Shown in pieces: positions 19,260-27,657 of a stretch of 64,000 nt of DNA (the stretch's first letter is position 1; every line of letters starts with the position of its first letter). The DNA is taken from contig NZ_FNYS01000010.1 of the NCBI RefSeq assembly GCF_900109075.1, forward strand, positions 61,669 to 125,668, read 5' to 3'. The notes under the pieces were generated by a model. The model worked only from the letters and a program-made list of their open reading frames with translations. It was not told where the DNA came from and did no database searches. A program made the translations under genes and the position numbers. Source of the DNA: Myroides marinus. GTDB lineage: Bacteria; Bacteroidota; Bacteroidia; Flavobacteriales; Flavobacteriaceae.

Positions 19260-20240
19260 ATGAAGCACGTAGCAGTAATAATGGGAGGGTACTCTAGTGA
19301 GTACAAAATATCTTTAAACAGTGGTAAAGTAGTATGTAATACTTTAGACCGTTCTAAATATATTCCTTACCCTGTCCATATATTCGAAGACAAATGGGTA
19401 TATGTTGATGATAACAATGAAGAATTCCCTATCGATAAGAATGATTTCTCTGTACAATATAAAGGTAGTAAGATCACTTTTGATGTAGTGTTCAATGCTA
19501 TTCATGGTACTCCTGGAGAAGATGGATTGCTACAAGCATACTTTACTTTAATCGGTATGCCTCATACTTCTTGTGACTATTACCAAGCTGCGTTAACTAT
19601 GAACAAAAGAGATATGTTATCTGTTCTTAGACCTTTCGGAATAAAGACTGCTATATCATATTACTTAAATGAAGGAGATGCTATCAATACTGAAGAAATC
19701 ATCAAACGCGTAGGATTACCTTGTTTCGTAAAACCTAATCGTTCAGGCTCTAGCTTTGGTATCTCTAAACCTAAAACAACAGAAGAATTACTTACTGCTA
19801 TAGAAGTAGCTTATAAAGAGGATAATGAAATCATTATCGAAAGCTTCTTAAATGGAACAGAAGTATCTGTAGGGGTTATAAACTATAAAGGAGAAATTAA
19901 AGTATTACCTATGACTGAAATCGTATCAGAGAATGACTTCTTTGATTATGAAGCTAAATATTTAGGTAAATCTCAAGAAATTACTCCTGCTAGAATCGAT
20001 GATACTATTCGAATCAAAATAGAAGAAGTTGCTAGTAGAATATACAAGATCTTAAATATGCAAGGGTTCTCTCGCAGTGAGTTTATTATTGTAGATGGTG
20101 AACCATTCTTACTAGAAATGAACACTGTACCTGGACTTACGAATGAAAGTATCTTACCTCAACAAGCTAAAGCGGCTAACATTCCATTAGCAGACTTGTT
20201 TGACAATGCAATTGTTTTAGCTTTGCAAAAAGCAAATTAA
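19260..20240 (+). CDS. ddl: D-alanine--D-alanine ligase
   Basis: Ddl joins two D-alanines with ATP for peptidoglycan precursor synthesis in the cytoplasm. The 326-residue protein has the ATP-grasp fold: N-terminal VIMGGYSSEYKISLNSG, HGTPGEDGLLQ, CFVKPNRSGSSFGISK in the ATP site, and the C-terminal metal and substrate loop FLLEMNTVPGLTNES. The length and motifs fit the Ddl family rather than D-Ala-D-Lac ligases, although specificity is not certain from sequence. It is followed 16 bases later by coaD. Confidence 0.95.
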   Translation: MKHVAVIMGGYSSEYKISLNSGKVVCNTLDRSKYIPYPVHIFEDKWVYVDDNNEEFPIDKNDFSVQYKGSKITFDVVFNAIHGTPGEDGLLQAYFTLIGMPHTSCDYYQAALTMNKRDMLSVLRPFGIKTAISYYLNEGDAINTEEIIKRVGLPCFVKPNRSGSSFGISKPKTTEELLTAIEVAYKEDNEIIIESFLNGTEVSVGVINYKGEIKVLPMTEIVSENDFFDYEAKYLGKSQEITPARIDDTIRIKIEEVASRIYKILNMQGFSRSEFIIVDGEPFLLEMNTVPGLTNESILPQQAKAANIPLADLFDNAIVLALQKAN

Positions 20241-20256
20241 TTATACAGAAAAGAAT

Positions 20257-20709
20257 ATGAGAAGAGCAGTATTACCAGGTTCTTTTGATCCTATCACTAA
20301 TGGACACTACGATATTATCAAAAGAGCATTACCTCTATTTGACGAGATAATCGTAGCAATAGGAGTAAACAATGATAAGAAGTATATGTTCTCACTAGAA
20401 GACAGAAAGAAATTTATAGAAGATACTTTTAAAGATGAACCTAAGATTAAAGTAGCTACTTATGAAGGATTGACAACTGACTTCTGTTTTAAAGTAGATG
20501 CACAATTTATCTTAAGAGGATTGAGAAACCCAGCTGACTTTGAGTTTGAAAAAGCTATTGCTCATACAAATCGTTTTTTAACGAAGTTAGAGACTGTCTT
20601 TTTATTAACAGCTGCTAGTACATCATTTATTAGTTCTAGTATCGTTAGAGACGTTATACGCAATAAAGGAGACTACTCTAAACTAGTTCCGCCAACAGTG
20701 AAGTTCTAA
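20257..20709 (+). CDS. coaD: Phosphopantetheine adenylyltransferase
   Basis: CoaD transfers AMP from ATP to 4'-phosphopantetheine in coenzyme A synthesis. The 150-residue protein has the nucleotidyltransferase motif GSFDPITNGH at residues 8-17, ILRGLRNPADFEFE, and the C-terminal ISSSIVRDV motif. The size is typical. It is the second gene of the ddl-coaD operon and is followed by a terminator. Confidence 0.96.
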   Translation: MRRAVLPGSFDPITNGHYDIIKRALPLFDEIIVAIGVNNDKKYMFSLEDRKKFIEDTFKDEPKIKVATYEGLTTDFCFKVDAQFILRGLRNPADFEFEKAIAHTNRFLTKLETVFLLTAASTSFISSSIVRDVIRNKGDYSKLVPPTVKF

Positions 20710-20727
20710 TCACAATATTAAAATACT

Positions 20728-20766
20728 AAAAAAGCCTATCTAAGTATTCTATTAGATAGGCTTTTA
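20728..20766. terminator. Terminator between coaD and the Nudix gene
   Basis: A stem AAAAGCCTATCTA / TAGATAGGCTTTT with a 10-base loop lies between convergent genes and can act in both directions. Confidence 0.88.
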
Positions 20767-20791
20767 TATTTACTATCAGAGACTTCTTTAA

Positions 20792-21397
20792 TTAGTCTTT
20801 TAAAATCCCTAATTCATCTATAAGTAACTTAATATTCTCATAGGAATTATTCATTGCTTCTCTGATTTGTTCTTTATTTAACCAAGCTACTTGCTCTATA
20901 TCTTCTTCTATCTGTCCAACTAAAGGACCATCAAAGTCAGAAGTCATCTCGTACCAAGTAGTAATTTTTAATCTGTACTTACCATTTCGTTTAAAGATAT
21001 GATAAGTCTTAGGCAACTTACGCACAATCTTTAATTGAGATACACCTGTTTCTTCTTCTACTTCACGGATAGCAGTTTCTTCCATCTCCTCGTGTTTCTC
21101 TATACCTCCCTTAGGTAAATCCCATTTACCACTGCGAAGAATAAACAACACTTCTCCCTTAGGATTAAACACAACTCCCCCTCCTGCTTTCTGTACTGGT
21201 ATCTTCTCTTTTATCTTCTTTAAGATCTCTTTTTCGTCAGGATGATATAAAAAAGCCTTATCAATTTTATTTTGAAAATATTTAATGATAATTTTGTCAA
21301 TATCGACACTATCTAATAAGAACAGTTGGAAATCGGTTTCTTTCTCGATTTTATCTGTCAGGAACAATGGTTTGTCGTTTACAAAAACTTTATACAT
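20792..21397 (-). CDS. Nudix hydrolase
   Basis: A 201-residue protein whose C-terminal two thirds is a Nudix domain. The Nudix box begins GGIEKHEEMEETAIREVE and continues EETGV, giving the GX5EX7REUXEEXGU pattern. The first 65 residues are a family-specific extension. The domain hydrolyses nucleoside diphosphates linked to another group; the sequence WDLPKGGIEKHE resembles diadenosine-polyphosphate or related hydrolases, but the substrate is not clear. I choose the ATG at 21395-21397 (MYKVFVNDKPLF); the longer frame to 21433 would run inside pyrE. It is divergent from pyrE, with only seven bases between the two start codons. Confidence 0.88.
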   Translation of the reverse strand: MYKVFVNDKPLFLTDKIEKETDFQLFLLDSVDIDKIIIKYFQNKIDKAFLYHPDEKEILKKIKEKIPVQKAGGGVVFNPKGEVLFILRSGKWDLPKGGIEKHEEMEETAIREVEEETGVSQLKIVRKLPKTYHIFKRNGKYRLKITTWYEMTSDFDGPLVGQIEEDIEQVAWLNKEQIREAMNNSYENIKLLIDELGILKD

Positions 21398-21400
21398 TTG
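21372..21400 (+). promoter_or_regulatory. Promoter of pyrE overlapping the Nudix start codon
   Basis: TTG at 21372-21374 and TACATTTG at 21393-21400, with 18 bases between, match the Bacteroidetes -33/-7 pair. The -7 box ends four bases before the pyrE ATG, so the transcript should be leaderless or nearly so. The same DNA encodes the first codons of the divergent Nudix gene. Confidence 0.6.
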
Positions 21401-21404
21401 TATT

Positions 21405-22046
21405 ATGATTTTTAATAAAGAAACAGCACACAAAACTGCCGAGTCACTTCTGCAAATTAACGCAATTAAATTAAATCCTAAAAATCCTTTTACTTGGGCT
21501 TCAGGATGGAAATCTCCAATTTATTGTGATAACCGTATTACATTGTCTTATCCAGAGATCAGAAAATTCTTACAAAAAGAGTTTGCTGAAAACATCGTTG
21601 CTAAATATGGTAAACCAGATGTTATCGCTGGTGTAGCTACAGGAGCTATTGGTATAGGTCTATTAGTAGCAGAAGCTTTAGAATTACCTTTCGTATATGT
21701 TCGTCCTGAACCTAAAAAACATGGAAGACAAAATCAAATCGAAGGACAATTAGAAGCAGGTAAATCTGTAATAGTAATCGAAGATCTTATCAGTACTGGT
21801 AAAAGTAGCTTACAAGCAGTAGAAGCTCTAAAAGAAAACGGGGCAAACATCTTAGGTATGGCTGCTATCTTTACTTATGAGTTCCAAGTTGCAGAAGATA
21901 ATTTCAAAAATGCAGGAATAGAACTAACTACATTGAGCAACTACACTTCTTTATTAGAAAATGCAGTAAATCAAAAGTACATTTCTGATAGCGACTTTGA
22001 AACTCTACAAGAGTGGAGAAAGAATCCATCAGAGTGGAATCAATAA
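21405..22046 (+). CDS. pyrE: Orotate phosphoribosyltransferase
   Basis: PyrE makes orotidine 5'-phosphate from orotate and PRPP in pyrimidine synthesis. The 213-residue protein shows the N-terminal TAESLLQINAIKLNP, the FTWASGWKSPIYCDNR active-site region, and the PRPP-binding motif VIVIEDLISTGKSS. The ATG at 21405 gives the normal N-terminus; an upstream in-frame start at 21285 lies inside the Nudix gene and before the promoter. It is followed 22 bases later by an SRPBCC gene. Confidence 0.95.
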   Translation: MIFNKETAHKTAESLLQINAIKLNPKNPFTWASGWKSPIYCDNRITLSYPEIRKFLQKEFAENIVAKYGKPDVIAGVATGAIGIGLLVAEALELPFVYVRPEPKKHGRQNQIEGQLEAGKSVIVIEDLISTGKSSLQAVEALKENGANILGMAAIFTYEFQVAEDNFKNAGIELTTLSNYTSLLENAVNQKYISDSDFETLQEWRKNPSEWNQ

Positions 22047-22068
22047 CAATATCCTAAAAACAGAATAT

Positions 22069-22461
22069 ATGAACTTAGAAAGTCCAAAAGTAACCGTAGC
22101 TAAATCAGCTGAATATATCTTCAACGCTTTGACAGACGTAAAAAACTTTGAGAAGTTAATGCCTGAATCAATTGCTAAATTTGAAGTTACAGGAGATGAT
22201 TCTTTTATATTCGCACTTAAAGGAATGCCTGAAATTAAATTGAAGAAAAAAGAGCAAACTCCTAACTCTAAAGTAATCTTAGGAGCTGCTAGTGATAAAC
22301 TTCCTTTTACATTAACTGGGAATATCACTGAGGTAGATGCTAACAATACAGAAATACAACTTCAATTTGAAGGTAGTTTCAACCCTATGATGGCAATGAT
22401 GGTAAAAGGACCTATCGGTAAATTTATCGAAGCATTAGCTGGAAATATGAATAAATTATAA
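22069..22461 (+). CDS. SRPBCC (START-like) family protein
   Basis: A 130-residue cytoplasmic protein with the START-like helix-grip fold: VTVAKSAEYIFNALTDVKNFEKLMP at the start, alternating strands, and a long C-terminal helix KGPIGKFIEALAGNMNKL. The family binds hydrophobic ligands; no specific role can be assigned. The start at MNLESPK (22069) is preferred over an upstream frame that overlaps pyrE. The gene is the second of the pyrE transcription unit, an arrangement that may be conserved in flavobacteria (recall, not checked). Confidence 0.8.
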   Translation: MNLESPKVTVAKSAEYIFNALTDVKNFEKLMPESIAKFEVTGDDSFIFALKGMPEIKLKKKEQTPNSKVILGAASDKLPFTLTGNITEVDANNTEIQLQFEGSFNPMMAMMVKGPIGKFIEALAGNMNKL

Positions 22462-22465
22462 TATA

Positions 22466-22504
22466 CAAAAAGAGCTGTTTTTAATTTTAAAACAGCTCTT
22501 TTTT
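22466..22504. terminator. Terminator after pyrE-SRPBCC
   Basis: A stem AAAAAGAGCTGTTTT / AAAACAGCTCTTTTT between convergent genes, flanked by A and T runs. Confidence 0.88.
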
Positions 22505-22526
22505 ATTATTCTTATCTAAGTGTACA

Positions 22527-23276
22527 TTACTTAAACTCTACTTTATATTCTAATACTTTAGGATTTTCTATAATCTCTGCCATAGAAAACTTCTTCTCAA
22601 AAGATTTTCCATCTTTACTAATTACAGCATCTTGGTAAGACACTGATTTAATCGGTTTATCAAAAGTGGTTTTTAGGATATAAGTAAACATCCCTTCCAT
22701 ACCTCCCATTTCACTTGCTTTCTTATCGTCTTTCACCTCTTCAGCAATTAACTTTCTCTCAAAAGATTTAGACGTTAAGCTATATTCACTATCCTTTAAT
22801 AACATAGGTGTATTACTCTTTTTACCTTTCTCAAAGTCTCTTGTTTTCTCAGTAAGCTTATTTATATTCAAAAGAGATTGGTTCAAATCTGCAATATCTT
22901 TTGCATTCACTTTAAAATTAAAATCAGCTAAAGAATCTTTCATATTAACCATAAAGCGAATATTCTTAGTACTATCAAAAAGCTCTTTGTTTGCTTTTAT
23001 AATACTATCTTTCTTCTGCTCACCATTCTTCTCCTTTAACATAGCGAATTCTATTAATTGCTCAATAGTAAACTCTTGACCACTTAACATCTCTATCTTA
23101 TCAGCATCTCCTTTGAAGATAGCTTTCTTATCAGGTACACTCTGTAATAACTCTCTAAAGTCCATTTTAAAAGCATAATCTACAGCTCCATTCTCTTTTA
23201 CGTAAATCTCTTCTTTCGTCACACACGATTGCAGAGATAATACTACCCCTAAAAACAATAAATAAATCTTTTTCAT
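22527..23276 (-). CDS. Hypothetical lipoprotein
   Basis: A 249-residue protein with lipoprotein signal MKKIYLLFLGVVLSLQSC (Cys18). It is rich in Lys, Glu and Asp, with predicted mixed helix and strand and no enzyme motif. The Cys is followed by VTKEEIYVKENGAVDYAF, resembling strands seen in Bacteroidetes lipoproteins of unknown function. I use the ATG at 23276, because the longer frame to 23300 starts inside the -7 box at 23298-23305. It is monocistronic. Confidence 0.7.
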   Translation of the reverse strand: MKKIYLLFLGVVLSLQSCVTKEEIYVKENGAVDYAFKMDFRELLQSVPDKKAIFKGDADKIEMLSGQEFTIEQLIEFAMLKEKNGEQKKDSIIKANKELFDSTKNIRFMVNMKDSLADFNFKVNAKDIADLNQSLLNINKLTEKTRDFEKGKKSNTPMLLKDSEYSLTSKSFERKLIAEEVKDDKKASEMGGMEGMFTYILKTTFDKPIKSVSYQDAVISKDGKSFEKKFSMAEIIENPKVLEYKVEFK

Positions 23277-23297
23277 CTGTTTAATTTTTTCGATACA

Positions 23298-23305
23298 CAA
23301 AGGTA
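23298..23305 (-). promoter_or_regulatory. -7 box of the lipoprotein gene
   Basis: TACCTTTG on the minus strand, 21 bases before the ATG at 23276. It excludes the longer start of that gene. Confidence 0.55.
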
Positions 23306-23341
23306 AGCTTTTAACATAAGTATGACAGATAACAATAAAAT

Positions 23342-23377
23342 AAAAAACAGCAGTAAACCCAAGTCTACTACTGTTTA
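23342..23377 (-). terminator. Terminator of the lectin operon
   Basis: A 14-bp imperfect stem (AAACAGCAGTAAAC with GTCTACTACTGTTT, loop CCAA) is followed by T-rich sequence on the minus strand, 32 bases past the last gene of the operon. Confidence 0.75.
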
Positions 23378-23409
23378 TAAAATATACCTTATCCTTATTA
23401 CTTAAGGTT

Positions 23410-24954
23410 TTAATTCTTTGTGTTTTTTAGCCCTCTATTGATTATTAAAGTAGGATAAACATCAACTCCAGTTCCTTTCTTTACAAAGTTTAAAGTAATT
23501 GCAGCCGTTCTAGATCTATACTCCTCAGTACTGATATCTGTCCCTGAAGCTGGTTTTACATTTTTAATATCATAATAGAATGTATAAGGAGCATCTCCTT
23601 TAAATCCAGTTTCTGGAGTAAAAGTTATTTCTCCAGTATTCTCATCATATTTAAAAATACCTATTCCTGGTTCATTTAAAGTATAGTTATCAGGTGTTAA
23701 TACAGGTTGTTTAGAAACAGGGTCATATTTTTTAAATCTAAAACTCTTTTTATCTAAATATAAAAAAGACTTTATAGGAGGATTTAATACAGAATATACA
23801 TTACTATTATATCCATATGCTAAATAGAGTGGTTTAATAGTATTAGGTGCATCAATTAAAACACCTTGTACTGACATATCATTAGCTACAGGTGAAAAAG
23901 GCAGACTTAATGCAATATTACGAATATGAGCACGAATTGAAGCCCCACCAGTAGAAGCTGTAAATGCCATTTTTAACTCAGTAGGAGTATTTATAAATAA
24001 ATTCTTTACTATAGAAGAACTTGTAGTAGTTTGTTCGGTATATTTAATATTTCCATTTTTAGGTATAAAGTAATTTTTGATAACTGTACTATTATACGAA
24101 TCATTAATCATTTCAACTGTGATAAAAAAACCACTTTCATTATTTGCATCAACATCTACCCCAGGTACTAAAGAAATAATTGCTTTACGATATCCTGTAT
24201 CTCCAGGTTTTGCATTGAGAACATTTCCTCTTAAATTAAATCGTTGTCCTACTAACCCCCTTTGTTTTGTAACAGGCGTACCACTGGAGCGGTCTAAATA
24301 TAGATTTTTATTCTTCCCTTGTTCAGTTTGTATAGCAAATAGAACAGGATATCCTTCTGCTGCCATTAAAGATGTAGGTCCTCTTAAAACAACAAAATTC
24401 CCTTCATTACTATCACTACTACCTGCTGCTACAATACCATTTCTAATTTCATCACTAACATTCATAATGTTTTTATAATTTCCGAATAAATCAAGCCCTA
24501 ATCCCAAGAAACCATTAGTAAATCCAGCAATATTTACACCACTACTTTTTCTTGTATGTGCATATCCTAGAGCCCCTCCTTTATCTCCCATTACAGGTTG
24601 AGTTAATGATGAATTATATAGTACCATAGCTATACCATCCCCATATCTACCACTAAATGTTGTACCCATATCTAATGCAAACTCAAACTCTAGAATAAAT
24701 CCTTTTTCAGTACTAAAAGACAAATCGTTTAAAGCTACTCCAGCAAACTGACTTGTATTATCTACTAATTTAATCCCATTTGGTCCATAAGTAATTAAAC
24801 CCAATTTACTTTCTCCTAATTTCTTAAATCCCTCTTCACTTTGTCCTGTATTAAAATAAGGAAACTTATTTTGTCCAAAACACAACTGATTAAGTAATAA
24901 TACTAATAAACAGTAATATATTTTACTATATCCAAACAATACTTTCTTTCTCAT
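23410..24954 (-). CDS. Exported L-type lectin-like protein, paralogue 1
   Basis: A 514-residue exported protein (signal peptide ending at LCFGQ). Residues about 30-360 form a legume-lectin-like sandwich: FSTEKGFILEFEFALDMG, YGDGIAMVLYNSS, GGALGYAH and NGFLGLGLDLFG, which is the pattern of bacterial L-type lectin domains including the DG metal-site strand. The C-terminal part (YDENTGEITFTPETGFKGD and a final strand AAITLNFVKKG) looks like a cadherin/tandem-95-type Ig-like domain. It is a tandem paralogue of the next gene, two bases apart. It probably acts at the cell surface in carbohydrate or host binding; I see no clear type IX sorting domain. Confidence 0.72.
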   Translation of the reverse strand: MRKKVLFGYSKIYYCLLVLLLNQLCFGQNKFPYFNTGQSEEGFKKLGESKLGLITYGPNGIKLVDNTSQFAGVALNDLSFSTEKGFILEFEFALDMGTTFSGRYGDGIAMVLYNSSLTQPVMGDKGGALGYAHTRKSSGVNIAGFTNGFLGLGLDLFGNYKNIMNVSDEIRNGIVAAGSSDSNEGNFVVLRGPTSLMAAEGYPVLFAIQTEQGKNKNLYLDRSSGTPVTKQRGLVGQRFNLRGNVLNAKPGDTGYRKAIISLVPGVDVDANNESGFFITVEMINDSYNSTVIKNYFIPKNGNIKYTEQTTTSSSIVKNLFINTPTELKMAFTASTGGASIRAHIRNIALSLPFSPVANDMSVQGVLIDAPNTIKPLYLAYGYNSNVYSVLNPPIKSFLYLDKKSFRFKKYDPVSKQPVLTPDNYTLNEPGIGIFKYDENTGEITFTPETGFKGDAPYTFYYDIKNVKPASGTDISTEEYRSRTAAITLNFVKKGTGVDVYPTLIINRGLKNTKN

Positions 24955-24956
24955 AA

Positions 24957-26486
24957 TTATATACTATTTCCGTTTACCATTAATACATCATTACAATTTT
25001 TTCCAAAAGTTAACTTTATAGTACTTGTATTGGATCTAAACTGTTCACTACCAAGATTAACATCATTAGAAACCTTCTTATCTTTATTTCTAATTGTAAA
25101 ATATACCTCATCTGAAGTTGGCATCGTTATTCCTTTATTCGGAATAAAAAAAACTTTTGCTGTTACTGGATTATATTCATACGTCCCATAAGGAGTTATG
25201 GCTGTATATGGTTGAGCTGTATCTTCATATAGTCCTCCAATAATTGTACGGAACTGAAAACTATAGGGATCTAAGTGTTTTTTATCTCCATATGCATATA
25301 GGTCACCTCCTCCAGTATATATATTATTATCAAAACCAACACTATTAGCTAAAACATCTATTTCTGTTGGTATATCCTTACATACATCCTCCATATAAAC
25401 ATTTTCTACTGCTGGAGAAAATGGCATATATAAACTTAAATTTCTAACAATATGACGCTGGTTATACCCTCCAGTAGAAGCCACAAAACCTAACTTAAAT
25501 GTTGTAGGTGCTTTTAATAATAAAGGTCTAGTTACATTACTTGTTTCGGATGATCCATTAACTTCTAAATATTGAATAGTTTCATTATCTGGTAAGAAAA
25601 AGTCTTTAATAACTCTATCTACTATTTTTCCATGTGTCATATCTACTGTCATAAAGAATCCTTTTTTATTATCCTTTATTCCTGGTAACATAGAAACAGA
25701 AATTCTACGATAGGCTAAATCTCCATAACTTGCATTAATATCACTTGTAGTATTTGTTTTACTTTCTCTTAAAGAGAACTTAAAAGGAATTGCTTGAGGA
25801 GCATCTGGTTTTATATCATATTTACCAGTCGCAAAATTAAGCATAGTTCTTGATTCAAAATTTGTAGTACTCTGTGTGATTAAAACAGGATATCCCTTAC
25901 CTCCATCTCCTTGGCCTCTAATAGTAATATGATCTCTAGACTCACCTTCTTTACCAGCTCTATCAGGATCGGCAATTAAGGTGCTATTTCCACTACCATT
26001 TCGAATACCATTTCTATATTCACCACTATCACTACGTCTAAACTTAAAACTTCCCCATAAGTCAATACCTACTGCTAAGAAACCTTTGGTCAAACCACTA
26101 GATGATGGTGTCTTGTATGAATAACCTAATCCTGATCCATCAGATCCCATTTTTGGTTCTGTGACACTTCCATCAAATAAAACAAGCGCTAAACCATCCG
26201 CAAAATTTGGAGCATTAGTTCCTCCTGTCATTAAATAATCAAATTCAATAATAAACCCTCTATCAACCGTAAATGCTAAATCATTTAGATAAAATCCTCT
26301 TGTTGTACTATTAGTTGCAGGTGTTAATGTAGCACCATATGTATCAAAACTAACTAAAGAAGAACTAAATTGATTAAATTCATCACCTTTTGTCAATGTA
26401 CTTTGATAAGGAAATTGTGCTAAAGCCGCAATATTACTGAGAAAAAAAACAGTTATACTACATATATATACAATATATCTTTTCAT
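24957..26486 (-). CDS. Exported L-type lectin-like protein, paralogue 2
   Basis: A 509-residue exported protein with a signal peptide ending near AALAQ. The same architecture as its neighbour is seen: DRGFIIEFDYLMTGG, FADGLALVLFDGS, GSGLGYSYK, and GFLAVGIDLWGSF in a lectin sandwich over residues about 25-350, then a C-terminal Ig-like region with YNPVTAKVFFIPNKG. The paralogues share motif order and spacing but differ widely in sequence, which points to an old duplication with separate ligand specificities (inference). Short intergenic gaps (2 and 3 bases) join it to both flanking genes. Confidence 0.72.
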   Translation of the reverse strand: MKRYIVYICSITVFFLSNIAALAQFPYQSTLTKGDEFNQFSSSLVSFDTYGATLTPATNSTTRGFYLNDLAFTVDRGFIIEFDYLMTGGTNAPNFADGLALVLFDGSVTEPKMGSDGSGLGYSYKTPSSSGLTKGFLAVGIDLWGSFKFRRSDSGEYRNGIRNGSGNSTLIADPDRAGKEGESRDHITIRGQGDGGKGYPVLITQSTTNFESRTMLNFATGKYDIKPDAPQAIPFKFSLRESKTNTTSDINASYGDLAYRRISVSMLPGIKDNKKGFFMTVDMTHGKIVDRVIKDFFLPDNETIQYLEVNGSSETSNVTRPLLLKAPTTFKLGFVASTGGYNQRHIVRNLSLYMPFSPAVENVYMEDVCKDIPTEIDVLANSVGFDNNIYTGGGDLYAYGDKKHLDPYSFQFRTIIGGLYEDTAQPYTAITPYGTYEYNPVTAKVFFIPNKGITMPTSDEVYFTIRNKDKKVSNDVNLGSEQFRSNTSTIKLTFGKNCNDVLMVNGNSI

Positions 26487-26489
26487 TCC

Positions 26490-27134
26490 CTAATTTTTTA
26501 CAATGATTATATTTAAATAAGAAGCTGCTGTCAATTTTCCAAGTGCTGGTCTAAATTTAAGCTTGTGAGTATGAGTAGCTCCACTTGTACTCTTTACTAT
26601 AGTAGGTTGCGTAGAAAAAGCAGTCGAATCAAAGCCTGTTATAACAAAAGTTACCTCATTAGGTTCCCATAATGGAGCTTTTCCATTAATCTGCTTACTA
26701 TATTCATCATAAAGATCAATTTCTTGATTAACATCTAAATACATTTTTAGTGGAAATGGAGGCATATAAATCCATTGCCCTTTTGGAGAGCTAAATATCT
26801 CATCCCATTTAGTTCCATTCCAAATTTTAAGCCCTGGAGTAATAGAGCTTGTACCTCCTCCAATGTGATACACTTGTAAACCGATATGCTCTATTTTGTT
26901 TGCAGCAGTTTCTGTCTTTACTAAAGGGGTTAATTTAGTTAAATCAGTTAGCATAACTCTTGGCATCAAAAAACCTTTTCCTGCCGACACGTTGTCCGCC
27001 TTTACATCTTTATCTCTTAAATCTAGTAATGCTCCTTCAACAGGTACTCCAGGAGTTCCTATTAATACCTGCCCATAAGACACTCCAACATTAGCTCCCA
27101 TGAACATCAATCCAATAAGTAATAACTTTTTCAT
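26490..27134 (-). CDS. Small exported protein, first gene of the lectin operon
   Basis: A 214-residue exported protein with signal peptide MKKLLLIGLMFMGANVGVSYGQ. Residues about 22-115 (GTPGVPVEGALLDLRD, KGFLMPRVMLT, GLQVYHIGG, PGLKIWNGTKWDE) match a module that recurs at the N-terminus of many Bacteroidetes surface and fibre-like proteins. I cannot name its function. The C-terminal 90 residues form a strand-rich domain with no recognised match. As the promoter-proximal gene with the two lectin-like proteins, it may be an anchor or partner (inference). Confidence 0.65.
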   Translation of the reverse strand: MKKLLLIGLMFMGANVGVSYGQVLIGTPGVPVEGALLDLRDKDVKADNVSAGKGFLMPRVMLTDLTKLTPLVKTETAANKIEHIGLQVYHIGGGTSSITPGLKIWNGTKWDEIFSSPKGQWIYMPPFPLKMYLDVNQEIDLYDEYSKQINGKAPLWEPNEVTFVITGFDSTAFSTQPTIVKSTSGATHTHKLKFRPALGKLTAASYLNIIIVKN

Positions 27135-27211
27135 ATTTTTTCTTTTACATTTTTTAATAGCAACTTTCTATTAAAAGAGTGTTTAAAGTAAACGCACCTT
27201 TAATATAGCTA

Positions 27212-27219
27212 CAAAATTA
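27212..27219 (-). promoter_or_regulatory. -7 box of the lectin operon
   Basis: TAATTTTG on the minus strand matches TAnnTTTG and lies 77 bases upstream of the first gene, leaving a 5' UTR of about 70 bases. Confidence 0.45.
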
Positions 27220-27393
27220 TGTTAACAATATCAATTTTAAGTAATAAAATTAAATTATTAAATATTTTAAACCCAAACATTAAAGATTTTAACATAAAAT
27301 AAAATATAACTATGTTTTTGTAACATACAAACAATTCTTAAACACTTTCATTTAAAAAAAAACAGTTAGTTTATATTTTTTTTTAGTCAACTC

Positions 27394-27425
27394 TTGCATA
27401 ATTCAAATATTTATCACAATCTTTG
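27394..27425 (+). promoter_or_regulatory. Promoter of the rtcB-prfH leader
   Basis: TTG at 27394-27396 and AATCTTTG at 27418-27425 (one mismatch from TAnnTTTG), with 21 bases between, form a good Bacteroidetes promoter. Transcription would start near 27431, about 30 bases before the leader ORF. Confidence 0.55.
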
Positions 27426-27462
27426 CGCTGAAATAAAGTTGAACCATTAAAAACGAAGAACA

Positions 27463-27543
27463 ATGTTTGTACTAAATTATACTTCTACATCATTCGCATC
27501 AGCAGGGATTGCTGGGGTGTGTCTTCGTGCTACTTTTATTTAA
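27463..27543 (+). CDS. Leader peptide ORF (26 aa) of rtcB-prfH
   Basis: The ATG at 27463 opens a 26-codon frame ending TAA at 27541-27543: MFVLNYTSTSFASAGIAG, then VCLRATFI. It has a plausible promoter upstream and an intrinsic terminator beginning 26 bases after its stop, which is the layout of an attenuator leader. It is not dominated by one amino acid (it has Ala, Ser and Thr in small clusters), so simple amino-acid sensing is not indicated. The six bases CGAAGA lie at 27454-27459, four bases before the ATG, so a ribosome on the start codon would cover them. Length is too short for a database-type recognition; a role as a stalling leader is inference. It might instead encode a small regulatory protein. 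Confidence 0.5.
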   Translation: MFVLNYTSTSFASAGIAGVCLRATFI

Positions 27544-27568
27544 AATATCTAAATTTTACATATAATAG

Positions 27569-27601
27569 AAAAGCCCGAAGAATAATTCGGGCTTTTTTTT
27601 G
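27569..27601 (+). terminator. Attenuator terminator upstream of rtcB-prfH, with competing pairings
   Basis: An 11-bp stem AAAAGCCCGAA / TTCGGGCTTTT with a GAATAA loop and eight T is a strong intrinsic terminator 212 bases before rtcB. The sequence TCTTCG at 27522-27527, inside the leader ORF, can pair with CGAAGA at 27454-27459 (before the ATG, 7 bp with the flanking A-T) or with CGAAGA at 27576-27581, which includes the terminator's 5' arm. The second pairing extends to TCTTCGTGCT with AGCCCGAAGA, nine pairs and one mismatch, and would destroy the terminator. This gives classical segments 1:2, 2:3 and 3:4. Confidence 0.75.
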
Positions 27602-27657
27602 TTTATTCCGGACCCTTAACAAGATCAAACCAAGAATCAACATAGTCATTTACTACA

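Noticed and set aside
21285..21404. N-terminal extension of pyrE
   Set aside because: It would be inside the Nudix gene and upstream of the pyrE promoter; the ATG at 21405 gives the normal PyrE N-terminus.
24077..24478. 133-residue plus-strand frame
   Set aside because: It is antisense to the first lectin-like gene and has no promoter or family match.
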